Below are positions 27,403 through 35,721 of a DNA stretch of 64,000 nt, in pieces (within the stretch, counting starts at the first letter, position 1; each line of letters opens with the position of its first letter). A program made the translations under genes and the position numbers. Below the pieces are notes generated by a model. The model did no database searches and was not told the DNA's origin. It saw only the letters and a program-made list of their open reading frames with translations. The stretch covers positions 27,439 through 91,438 of the forward strand of contig CADACE010000016.1 in NCBI GenBank assembly GCA_902786265.1. Reading direction: 5' to 3'. This DNA is from an uncultured Chloroflexota bacterium (GTDB lineage: Bacteria > Chloroflexota > Anaerolineae > Anaerolineales > Anaerolineaceae).

Positions 27403-27496
27403 TTTACACGTTTTGCAGACTGTGCTATAATCCACTCTCGCGCACTTCGGTGCATGATTCTGTAAGGAACCTGCTAAAGGTTAAGGTGTAATAAAA
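27403..27496 (+). promoter_or_regulatory. rplS promoter and structured leader
   Basis: TTTACA (27403-27408), 17-base spacer, TATAAT (27426-27431) with TGC extension: a near-ideal promoter. The ~60-base leader contains a UUCG-capped hairpin GCAC-TTCG-GTGC and a second hairpin AACC-TGCTAAA-GGTT just before the start. This could be an L19-binding autoregulatory leader as in Bacillota, but I cannot confirm the match. Confidence 0.65.
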
Positions 27497-27841
27497 ATGA
27501 CAGATATTTTGAGAACTATTGAAGCTCCGGTTAATCCGAATATCCCTGATCTGCTCCCCGGCGACCAGGTTTCCGTTCATGTAAAGATCAAGGAAGGCAA
27601 CCGCGAACGTATCCAGGAATTCAAGGGCATCGTCCTCTTCACCCATAACAATGGCACGAATTCCACGTTCACTGTCCGCCGTGTCGCGTCCAACGGTATC
27701 GGCGTTGAACGTACTTTCCTGACCCGCTCTCCCCGCATCGACAAGGTCGTTGTGGAACGCCACAGCAAAGTTCGCCGCGGCCGCCTGTACTTCCTCCGTA
27801 ATCGCAGCGGTAAGAGCGCCCGCCTCAAGCAGAAATTCTAA
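27497..27841 (+). CDS. rplS: 50S ribosomal protein L19
   Basis: 114 residues, usual length. PGDQVSVHVKIKEGNRERIQEF and FTVRRVASNGIGVERTF, here quoted in parts, and the basic end RSGKSARLKQKF are diagnostic. L19 lies at the 30S-50S interface. It stands alone rather than behind trmD, with its own strong promoter, leader and terminator. Confidence 0.98.
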   Translation: MTDILRTIEAPVNPNIPDLLPGDQVSVHVKIKEGNRERIQEFKGIVLFTHNNGTNSTFTVRRVASNGIGVERTFLTRSPRIDKVVVERHSKVRRGRLYFLRNRSGKSARLKQKF

Positions 27842-27872
27842 GCCGCCGGCGGTTTCGATTTGTGTTGTTTAT

Positions 27873-27904
27873 AAAAGTGCCTTCTCTTTTGAAGGCGCTT
27901 TTTT
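27873..27904 (+). terminator. Intrinsic terminator of rplS
   Basis: AAAGTGCCTTC / GAAGGCGCTTT stem (one G-T pair), six-base loop, T6. Confidence 0.88.
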
Positions 27905-27936
27905 ATTTTCCTCATCAGTCTCTGCCGGTTCCGTGT

Positions 27937-27965
27937 TTTTCAATCAACCTGCTTTATGCTATAAT
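27937..27965 (+). promoter_or_regulatory. Promoter of the exported protein gene at 28016
   Basis: TTTTCA and TATAAT with a 17-base spacer; the -10 is extended (TGCTATAAT). Confidence 0.65.
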
Positions 27966-28015
27966 CCATTTATAATGTTATGCTGACGAATAAAGAAATA
28001 AGAAAGGGATCCGAT

Positions 28016-29545
28016 ATGAAAAAGAGATTGATAATCGTACTGTCCGCATTGATCATGCTGAGCCTTATAGCTGCGAATGCTTTTGCGGATGGTTCTCCGG
28101 AGACGCTGAAATCGAATCTGGAAAACGCGGATTTTTATGTACAGGATGGTATCCTCTATGAGTTCGATACGTTGAAGCTTGCCTCAGAAGGGAAGCTGCT
28201 TACCTGCTTCGGCAACAACGCCGGCTCAGCTTACCTCATCCTGAATCTGCCGCCCGCACCTGAACAGGACTCAGCGCCCGGAAATCCGGAACGCGGATGG
28301 GATCCGGAACTGCCCTGTGCTTATGATGACCCGGATGTGGAAAACGCACCGGCCAATCCATACTTTTCCCCCGCCGGGATCCATTTCAAGCTGCGGCAGG
28401 ACGAAGCGGTTGTCGTCATCACAAAACTGCCGGATCCCTGTAAATACTGGTCTTTTATTGCCTATGACATGTTTGTTGCCCAACAGGAAGGGAAGGATTA
28501 TTCCAATCAAAAAGGCTTCTTCGGTATCGGTGATGAAGAAACAGGCCTGTATCACACGATTTTCGGCTCCATCGGCGCGCCGGTGAACATGCTGAACGCA
28601 CGCCATGACGGAGAAAGCGCATTCGGAACAAACACCGTGATCGTGCTGTGTGCCAACAGCGAAGTACGTGACCGGATCCTCGAGAGTCTGGAACAGGCAG
28701 GCTACCCGGAAAGCATGGTGAATGTGATGGAGATCCCCGCGGATGTTTACCGCATGGGGCTTGAACGGGGAAAGGATACCTTCAACCTGTTTGGACGGAT
28801 CTCGCAGCCGGAAGACCGGGAAGCATATAATGCCTATATGGAAGGTCTTGCGGAAAACGCCGCCGTATTCCGGGTGACCCCGAAGACTGAAGCGAAGCCC
28901 GCTCCGTTCCCTGTCCGGGAGCTGAAGCCGCGGGGGACCGGCGTGCATGAAGCAGGAATGATCGATTCCTTTACCGCGAATCTTGACGGCATCCGTCAGG
29001 CAATCATCGAAAAATACGCGGCGGATTATGACTACGAAGAACTGACAACGGAAATCAGCATCATTGACGGGATGACAGCTTATACCAATGACGTAAATGC
29101 CAACGGAGACGTCCATGATGCCGCATATCTGTTTACGCCGGACTTTGAACTGACAAGCGATGAGGATTTTGTCGTAGTTTACGGCGTGAACCACGCGAAC
29201 ACCGGGAAAGCCCGTTATTTCAACGCTGTGCTGCATGCGCGTCCGCTGCTCAACGGTGTATGCACGGTCTTTGACTCCATGATGCCCGGCAGCGCCGATG
29301 AATTCCTCAGAGCTGATGCGCAGGGGAAAGATGATTTTTATGTCTACAAAATGGCCCGGGAACAGACAGATGAACATACGGCCATCATCCCATACTCCAC
29401 CGGAAACGAACAGGGAAAGTTTTACGGCGTTGATAATGAAAAACCGGTATTCATGCTGTTCCGGATCTACCTGGATGAATCCGGCGTCGGCGCGTCATAC
29501 TACGAACTGGTCAATGACCGCGTGATCGTTTTCCATAAGAAATAA
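28016..29545 (+). CDS. Exported protein of unknown function
   Basis: 509 residues from ATG 28016 (GAAAGGGAT upstream); the frame begins 12 codons earlier without a ribosome site. A clear signal peptide (MKKRLIIVLSALIMLSLIAA...AFA, cut near 26) is followed by one long soluble domain with no membrane helix. I do not recognise the family. The DPCKYWSFIAYDMFV stretch recalls DUF1254/DUF1214 proteins, but the rest does not fit firmly. Motifs worth searching are GFFGIGDEETGLYHTIFGSI and VVYGVNHANTGKARYFNAVL, given here in pieces. It faces the exported-enzyme block across convergent terminators, so a surface role is likely. Confidence 0.75.
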   Translation: MKKRLIIVLSALIMLSLIAANAFADGSPETLKSNLENADFYVQDGILYEFDTLKLASEGKLLTCFGNNAGSAYLILNLPPAPEQDSAPGNPERGWDPELPCAYDDPDVENAPANPYFSPAGIHFKLRQDEAVVVITKLPDPCKYWSFIAYDMFVAQQEGKDYSNQKGFFGIGDEETGLYHTIFGSIGAPVNMLNARHDGESAFGTNTVIVLCANSEVRDRILESLEQAGYPESMVNVMEIPADVYRMGLERGKDTFNLFGRISQPEDREAYNAYMEGLAENAAVFRVTPKTEAKPAPFPVRELKPRGTGVHEAGMIDSFTANLDGIRQAIIEKYAADYDYEELTTEISIIDGMTAYTNDVNANGDVHDAAYLFTPDFELTSDEDFVVVYGVNHANTGKARYFNAVLHARPLLNGVCTVFDSMMPGSADEFLRADAQGKDDFYVYKMAREQTDEHTAIIPYSTGNEQGKFYGVDNEKPVFMLFRIYLDESGVGASYYELVNDRVIVFHKK

Positions 29546-29630
29546 AAAAGGCGGGATGTCTGTCCCGCCGGAATAAACGGTAAACTGACAAAAACATCTC
29601 CTTTTCCGCGGATAACAAAGGAGATGTTTT
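29541..29630. terminator. Two terminators between convergent genes
   Basis: GGCGGGA-loop-TCCCGCC at 29550-29569 is followed by T6 on the minus strand, an ideal terminator for the asparaginase side. A 14-bp perfect stem AAAACATCTCCTTT / AAAGGAGATGTTTT at 29591-29630 can serve both directions. Confidence 0.82.
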
Positions 29631-29769
29631 AGTTATATTATGCAGGGACAGGCCGCAAGATGAATGAAAACATGGCAGGCGCTTTCAGCATAAGAAATCA
29701 CTTTGCGGATCTTTCCATAAAGTTTTATTTTTCCGCCGCGTAATCTCAAATACTAAAAGTCATAAGCAA

Positions 29770-30837
29770 TCAGTATTGCAGATACAATGACTCCAGTCTT
29801 TCCGGGCTTACGTCTCCCGTCGTTAATGCCAAACGGAGCAGAATGGCTGCTTTCTGGGGAGAAAGATTGTTCGCCGCGACCGTGTTTTCGCATAAAAGAT
29901 TTTCGTCTATGATCACGCCGTCATCGATCCGGGAGGAAATCACCACCGGGATCGTCAGATGACTGATGATATCGATCCATTTGCTGCTGAACTCACCGGC
30001 ACCGGCACCGGCGATCACCAGGCCTTCCGAATTATCGGCGGCATAACGCAGCAAATCCGGATCCGCGTCCACAAAGAAGTAGAGAATCGATACCTTCGGA
30101 AGCATTGTCAGATCGCTGACATCAAATTCTGTTTCGACAGTGTGCTTTCTTGAAGTCTCTTCATACAGGAAAACCATGCCATCACGTACTACACCAATGT
30201 CGCCCGTTTCGCCCGCAGAAATAGCCATCACGTTATAGGTACTGGTTTTGGCCACAGAGCGTGCGGTAAATATCCGGCTGGAAAAGACAACGAGCACCCC
30301 CTGCCCGACAGCTTCTTTCGAAGCCGCGACACAGACAGAATCATACAAATTCATAGGGCCATCCGCCGAGAGGGAAGTTGACGGACGCATGGAACCGGTC
30401 AATACAACGGGTTTGTCCGTCTTCACCGTCAGGTTCAGAAAATATGCCGTTTCCTCAAGCGTATCCGTTCCGTGTGTGATGACAAACCCTTTTACTTCCG
30501 GATCAGCAGACATTTCATTGATCGTATTTGCCATGGTGATCCAAATATCCGATGTGATATCATCTGAATTCACATTACATATCTGAATCGCTTCAATATC
30601 AGCCACATCATCCAGTTCCGGCACTTCTGAAAGCAGTTCATCTGCTGAAAGGGTTCCGGATCTGTATCCCGCTGTTTTTCCTTCTTCCCCTACACCGGCA
30701 ATCGTTCCGCCTGTAGCAAGTATGATGACCTTTCCTTTTTTTTCGGAATCAGAGTCATCTTCAGTTTCCTGCCCGGAGACAGAAACCGCAGACAGCAATA
30801 TAAAAAGACTGAAAACAATTAATAATATTCGCTTCAT
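29770..30837 (-). CDS. Exported type II L-asparaginase
   Basis: 355 residues from ATG 30837 (GGGAGA upstream); 43 further codons are open but unsupported. A signal peptide ends near SVSG (~22). The two active-site motifs are ATGGTIAG (Thr45) and THGTDTLEETAYFL (~127-131, Thr and Asp), so catalysis should be intact. It hydrolyses asparagine, and often glutamine, outside the cytoplasm to aspartate and ammonia. The SVSGQETEDD start resembles the SAQ/SGQ signal-peptide ends of the neighbouring peptidases. As the last gene of the exported block, it could deamidate the released amino acids. Confidence 0.92.
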   Translation of the reverse strand: MKRILLIVFSLFILLSAVSVSGQETEDDSDSEKKGKVIILATGGTIAGVGEEGKTAGYRSGTLSADELLSEVPELDDVADIEAIQICNVNSDDITSDIWITMANTINEMSADPEVKGFVITHGTDTLEETAYFLNLTVKTDKPVVLTGSMRPSTSLSADGPMNLYDSVCVAASKEAVGQGVLVVFSSRIFTARSVAKTSTYNVMAISAGETGDIGVVRDGMVFLYEETSRKHTVETEFDVSDLTMLPKVSILYFFVDADPDLLRYAADNSEGLVIAGAGAGEFSSKWIDIISHLTIPVVISSRIDDGVIIDENLLCENTVAANNLSPQKAAILLRLALTTGDVSPERLESLYLQY

Positions 30838-31108
30838 TTTTATCTCCCGGAACAGGGTCTGCCAAAGGGGCGTGAAAATCGGGTGATCCAATAATTTATG
30901 TGATTTTCCCTTCATTATCATTTCTCCGTCTTGAAGGATCCGTGATATTTTTACAAGCCCCACCATACGAAGAGAACAGTCTCCTGTCCATTACACCTTT
31001 TGAGTATATAACGATTCATCAGGCCGGGAAAAAACTGATTCATCATTATATAAATTACCGGCAGATGAGCGCAAAAATTTTACATCAACCATTTTGCCGG
31101 ATACCGGA

Positions 31109-33112
31109 TCAATAGCCTCCCAGATCGCTTGCACAGATCTGTGCCTGACCATTATCAGCATAAACGCACCGGTCCAGCGCATGGAACTTCAGTACGCTGT
31201 TCAGCGGATAAACATAACCCTTGACCGGCAGGTTGTCCCAGGCCGTGTACCCATCATCCTGCTGGACTTCATTGACCAGATCGATGATTTCTGTCCAGTC
31301 AAGCCATGCATCCTCGTCCAGTCCCAAAAAGCTTTCACCCGGATTGACGATCCCGATCGAATATTCAGGTATTTTTGCTGTGGTATTTGCAGCAGATGCC
31401 GGACCGGAATTTGTGCTGTTTACCAGTGCGTATTTCAGTCCGTCCGAGGTTTCGAGAGTTTCCTCGACTACGATGCTGATCAGCGAACCTTCCGGCAGAA
31501 TTAACCAGCTGTCCAGCGGCATACGATGATAACCTGCATAGGGATAAGTATAAGTGACAACATTCAGCAGTTCGCCGTCAGTAGGTGTCTGATAATCCTC
31601 ATCCAACAGATAAACGGATGCGGTCACCGTTGTGTTCAGGTCACCTGTCATCGCGGAAACATACTCCATCACATGGTCTTCCGCAATATAAAAAATATTG
31701 GCGGCATAAACCGGTGTATCGAACAGGGTCGAGTGCAGGGATTGAGCGGGCAGGTAATCATATTCCAGGATTTCCATGTAATCCATTTTCTGCAGGTCTT
31801 CTCTTGTAATGAATTCAAAAGTCTGCGGATCCTGCAGATTCATGTCATAATATGACATATAAAAATAGCCGTTCATTCCCCAATCGTCTCCCCAGCTGTT
31901 CCGGATGATCCAGGCGCCGTCAGCGGGAGGCTGATGACCCTCCGTGAACCATTCTTTCGGGAAGGTGTCGTCCCAACCGACGATCGTGACGCAATGGTTG
32001 ATCCCCTTCTCTTCATAGGTATATTGGGAATAGATCACCGGATCGGTTCCCGTAAAGTTCAGATACCGCCGGTATTCAATTCCTTCCGCTTCATCAGCCT
32101 CGGTCAGTTCCTCATAAGACAGCCCGAAATTCGGAGAGTTGAGCACCTGCATCAGCTGATCGCGGTCCATGCTATTCACATCATATAAATCGCTCCTGAA
32201 ACCATACTCTTCACACAACCAGATCAGAGAATCCCGCAGCTCCTCAACTGTCATCCTTTCACGGGCAACATCGTCCGGAGTGGAATGATCCGAAAGGATA
32301 GAAACAGCTACAGCCCGTCCGGACATCAGCTCGGATTTGATCATTTCAGTCGCTTCAGGTCTGTAGACATACTCAAAATTCTCATCCCGGCCGGCCGGAT
32401 TCGGCAGTACATTGGCATCCCTGATTTCAAAGCTCTGGAAAAAGCGCAGGTCTTCCGGCAGACTCCAGTCGCCTTCTTCCTCTACCCCACCCTCACTGTT
32501 CTGATAAGGAGCGATCGATTCCTTTACGACCCCTATTCCGGAGGCAAGGCTTGAAGTCGCGAGAGAAAAAGTACCGCCGGTGTTATAACGGTTTGCATCA
32601 GTCGGGTCAAGGTAATAGGCACCTTCTCCTGCCTGAGCCTCATCAAAGGGATATTCCCCTTCCGGATAATCCTCCAGCAGAGGCAGAGCCTTGGTGGTAA
32701 ACCATGCCAGATGCTTTTCGGAAAGGTCCAGCGCTTCACCATAAACCAGCTCATATTCCCTTGCCGTTATCCCGAGGGAATTCAGGATGCTTGTTTCACA
32801 GGCGGCGATGGCGGCAAAACTCCAGCAGGTTCCCCAGGGACTCTGATCCCTCACGGGCGGGACAGTTCCTCTCTCACGCAGGTCAAATTTTTCCGGGTAG
32901 AAATCATAAACCGGATACCACTGCATTTCCGTGTAAATATCCTGCATGCTTTCTGCGACACTGGAATAATAGAGCTGGTCGCCCAGATACAGCAGTTTTC
33001 CCAGATCTTCGTCATCCAGCTCATAAACAGAGATGTTTTGGGCTGAGACGACGCTTACAATTGAAAGCAGAGACAATAAAATAAAAAGCAGATTTACGGT
33101 TTTGAATTTCAT
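31109..33112 (-). CDS. Exported papain-like (C1) peptidase with lectin-like domain
   Basis: 667 residues from ATG 33112 (GGAG upstream). A signal peptide ends at VVSA. The catalytic domain begins at FDLRERGTVPPVRDQSPWG and holds Cys96 in GTCWSFAA, with Gln in RDQSPWG; the His is in INHCVTIVGWDD and the Asn in IIRNSWGDDWG. A C-terminal ~190-residue beta-rich domain (YAANIFYIAEDHVMEYV) matches the 'lectin-like' domain that follows bacterial C1 peptidases. It should degrade extracellular protein. The 271-base gap to the asparaginase gene shows only a short direct repeat (GATTCATCA at ~31013 and ~31038). Confidence 0.9.
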   Translation of the reverse strand: MKFKTVNLLFILLSLLSIVSVVSAQNISVYELDDEDLGKLLYLGDQLYYSSVAESMQDIYTEMQWYPVYDFYPEKFDLRERGTVPPVRDQSPWGTCWSFAAIAACETSILNSLGITAREYELVYGEALDLSEKHLAWFTTKALPLLEDYPEGEYPFDEAQAGEGAYYLDPTDANRYNTGGTFSLATSSLASGIGVVKESIAPYQNSEGGVEEEGDWSLPEDLRFFQSFEIRDANVLPNPAGRDENFEYVYRPEATEMIKSELMSGRAVAVSILSDHSTPDDVARERMTVEELRDSLIWLCEEYGFRSDLYDVNSMDRDQLMQVLNSPNFGLSYEELTEADEAEGIEYRRYLNFTGTDPVIYSQYTYEEKGINHCVTIVGWDDTFPKEWFTEGHQPPADGAWIIRNSWGDDWGMNGYFYMSYYDMNLQDPQTFEFITREDLQKMDYMEILEYDYLPAQSLHSTLFDTPVYAANIFYIAEDHVMEYVSAMTGDLNTTVTASVYLLDEDYQTPTDGELLNVVTYTYPYAGYHRMPLDSWLILPEGSLISIVVEETLETSDGLKYALVNSTNSGPASAANTTAKIPEYSIGIVNPGESFLGLDEDAWLDWTEIIDLVNEVQQDDGYTAWDNLPVKGYVYPLNSVLKFHALDRCVYADNGQAQICASDLGGY

Positions 33113-33309
33113 ATTTTTTCTCCATTTCAACGACAGGACGACTGCAATGAAATTGATATATGCATAATCCTAATCCGGTTACCGGAAAGTTGTGTGATCA
33201 TTTGTTTTTGTTTTTATATCGCCGCTTTTTATGGGGCAGGGAGCTTCAGGCATCAGAAGCAGCTCCCGGGTATGCCCTTCCGCAGCCGTACAGGCGGTTT
33301 CCATGTATG

Positions 33310-33720
33310 TCAAAGTGTCTCGCGGACACTGCGCACATGAATGCGGTCCGTGGTGACAAGGGCAGACTCCTGATGGAAGAGAATACACACCTCTTTGGCG
33401 ATCTTATCCACGGTTTCCTGCGGCAGGTCGATGAAAGTAAGCACGATCGATTTTTCTTCGGTATATTCCCCGTTGTCGTGGATATAGCCGCCGTCAATGA
33501 CATTGAAGGAGAACGGGACACCGAAATCACGGCAGATCTCCTTCAGGATAACGACATACCGGTCTGTTGCCAGCTTCTGCTTCTTTGTTTCCGCGTCGTT
33601 CAGCCCGATATAGACCTGCGTTTCTTCAATCGTCGTGCTCATGTCGCGGACAAGCTTACCCAGTATAGACCGGCGCTCATTCACAGTATTCAGAAATTGT
33701 TTAACCGAGGACCCATTCAT
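33310..33720 (-). CDS. Small conserved protein of unknown function
   Basis: 136 residues if read from ATG 33720, or 110 from ATG 33642 (MSTTIEETQVYIGLND); neither has a strong ribosome site. No signal peptide. The pattern of strands and helices (YVVILKEICRDFGVPFSF, then EKSIVLTFIDLPQETVDKI, then CILFHQESALVTTDRI) looks like a ferredoxin-like fold. I do not recognise it as a named family. It is the only plainly cytoplasmic protein in the exported block, between the C1 and S41 peptidases, behind a long hairpin. Confidence 0.65.
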   Translation of the reverse strand: MNGSSVKQFLNTVNERRSILGKLVRDMSTTIEETQVYIGLNDAETKKQKLATDRYVVILKEICRDFGVPFSFNVIDGGYIHDNGEYTEEKSIVLTFIDLPQETVDKIAKEVCILFHQESALVTTDRIHVRSVRETL

Positions 33721-33758
33721 ATCAATAACTCACAATTATTCAGTACTCAGCGGCACAC

Positions 33759-33813
33759 CGTGAGGTCAGTTCTTCCCAGCCGGTTCATTGGCTGCATCAG
33801 AACTGACCTCACG
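33759..33813. other. Nested long hairpin upstream of the small conserved gene
   Basis: A perfect 15-bp stem (CGTGAGGTCAGTTCT and its complement) encloses a second 5-bp stem (CAGCC/GGCTG). No T tract follows on either strand. It lies between the S41 gene stop and the next gene and may protect or process the transcript. Confidence 0.7.
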
Positions 33814-33838
33814 TACTTTGTTTTGAATCAATACAACA

Positions 33839-35581
33839 TTACAGATTGTTAATATATTCCGTCAGTTCTTCGCGGTTGTAATACCGTTCCGGCTTGATGA
33901 GCGTGAAATCAGGCGCCACACCGGTATCAATGTCATAGAACGAACCGTTCTTGAGGAAGGACAACCGCTGCGGTCCGGAGATCTGGAACAAGGTTCCCCA
34001 GGCAGTGGAAAGCGGCTGGACGATGCAGCTGCCGCCGCCGGTGGTGCGGCCCAGAAGCGTGACCTTATCCGAAGATTTGAACGCCGCCGGAACCAGATTT
34101 CCGCAAGAGAAACTCACCGGAGAGACCAGAACAAAAACATTCTTGTCATCCAGGACATCGCCGTTGTTGAATTTGCGGTCCAGGTTGACATCCGCCCGAT
34201 AGTATGCGGTAGAGAGCGCACCGGTAAAGGTATCCTTAACGCTGAAAGGAGCATCCCCAAGGATCCAACCCATCAGGAAGATCGCCGCGTCCACACTACC
34301 GCCGAGATTGTTGCTGAGGTCAATAACGACATTTTCGATCGGGCTGTCATCCCTGTAGATCCTGCTGTGCGCACGAATCACCAGTCCGATCGTGTCCAGG
34401 GGAAGTTCTTCCCCATTTTCGATTGCATCGTAATATCTGGAGGCGGCAGTGTTTGTAAAATGATCAAAGACCAGATATGCGGTATTGCCGAATTCTTCAT
34501 AGACAACGGGATCCTGAGCGTCCGCATAAAAATCATCAGCCGCAGCCCGTGCTGAGCCATACATTTCAACCGCTTCACCCAGCTTGCGGGTGGCAGGTCC
34601 GGTAGTCCAATCCACTTCCTTCGCACCGGTCAGATAAGAATAAGCGCTGAATTCGGAATGCAGGTCATCCAGATAATAATCAATGACCTTATAAAGCAGC
34701 TCATCCGCTTCTGCTGATGAAGCCCGGATAAATTCATCATCAAAGCCCATCTGCCAGAAGAACTGGTCAAAACTTATGATCTCATGCGGTTCCTTCAGCC
34801 CGTAAAGATTGTCCAAAACGAAACAAAGCTCATAATAACCGAATTCGGCAAGTTCCCTGCTGCGTTCACCGGGCTGGGCTTCATAATACAGTTCACCAAG
34901 CTCCGTCAAACCTTTTCTGACCGATCCCAGAATCTTACTATTAACGATCATCAGGCATTCCCCGTTGAAAAGGATCGTTGTTCTGAAAACAGGAGAAATC
35001 AGAATGTCATTCATGGTCTGCAGCGGCAGGTAATATTTTCCGTCCTGCATCACCATGGGAATGTGATAAGCTGCCAGGTCCAGCTTCAGTACATCACCGT
35101 AACGGTCAAAGGAAGCTTCCAGATTCCGCTGAAACAGCTCGGATTCTCCGGCTTCCGTAAAACCGCTGGCACTCAGAAGGTCCAACAGGGATCCTTCGGA
35201 AGTAGAATGTACAAAGGCATTGAAATCATCAAAAAGGATCGTTTTTTCCGCAAAATCAAACTGCATGTGATATTCGTTTTCCCGGACATAAGCCGCGTCC
35301 GTTCCCTCGGCATTGAACATCAGATCATACTTCGGATCTGCTAACCAATCACGATACAGGAAGACCAGCAGATCCATCCATGACTCCAGTTCCACATAGG
35401 GCAGGTCATCCACGCCATTCATGAAATAAAGCGGAAACGGCTCCAGCACGTCCGCAATATCACCGTTATAAAACGTATAGTCCCGTTCCACGATCTCGTA
35501 ATTTTCCGGATCATTACCCTGGGCAAAGGCACTGCCGGCGATCAGCAGTACTGCAAACAATATCGCAAATAATTTTCTCAT
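33839..35581 (-). CDS. Exported S41-family peptidase-like protein
   Basis: 580 residues. Signal peptide ending GSAFA (~20). The C-terminal half has the S41 features: NVVIDLSNNLGGSVDAAIFL (~420-440) and VLVSPVSFSCGNLVPAAFKS with candidate nucleophile Ser492, followed by GRTTGGGSCIVQPL. A separate PDZ domain is not obvious; the N-terminal ~300 residues are a family-specific domain. Family members are C-terminal-processing or tricorn-type serine peptidases. AGGGAGA precedes the ATG. An intergenic segment shared with the end of the S8 gene lies just upstream. Confidence 0.85.
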   Translation of the reverse strand: MRKLFAILFAVLLIAGSAFAQGNDPENYEIVERDYTFYNGDIADVLEPFPLYFMNGVDDLPYVELESWMDLLVFLYRDWLADPKYDLMFNAEGTDAAYVRENEYHMQFDFAEKTILFDDFNAFVHSTSEGSLLDLLSASGFTEAGESELFQRNLEASFDRYGDVLKLDLAAYHIPMVMQDGKYYLPLQTMNDILISPVFRTTILFNGECLMIVNSKILGSVRKGLTELGELYYEAQPGERSRELAEFGYYELCFVLDNLYGLKEPHEIISFDQFFWQMGFDDEFIRASSAEADELLYKVIDYYLDDLHSEFSAYSYLTGAKEVDWTTGPATRKLGEAVEMYGSARAAADDFYADAQDPVVYEEFGNTAYLVFDHFTNTAASRYYDAIENGEELPLDTIGLVIRAHSRIYRDDSPIENVVIDLSNNLGGSVDAAIFLMGWILGDAPFSVKDTFTGALSTAYYRADVNLDRKFNNGDVLDDKNVFVLVSPVSFSCGNLVPAAFKSSDKVTLLGRTTGGGSCIVQPLSTAWGTLFQISGPQRLSFLKNGSFYDIDTGVAPDFTLIKPERYYNREELTEYINNL

Positions 35582-35624
35582 AAGAATCTCCCTGCTGTAA
35601 TAACTTATACTTTATTTTAACATA

Positions 35625-35709
35625 ATACAGTCACCTTATGCCGAAGAATCGGCTTCAGGCAACTGTATTTTTATGATTTATTATTCTTCAGGCACCTGAA
35701 ACGGATGCC
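35625..35709 (-). repeat. Duplicated intergenic terminator segment, copy A
   Basis: An 85-base segment aligned without gaps to 42064-42148. It contains the ATACAGT/ACTGTAT outer stem and an inner GCCGA/TCGGC stem. It follows the stop of the beta-helix/sortase gene on the minus strand. Confidence 0.75.
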
Positions 35710-35721
35710 CAAGCCTTCCGG

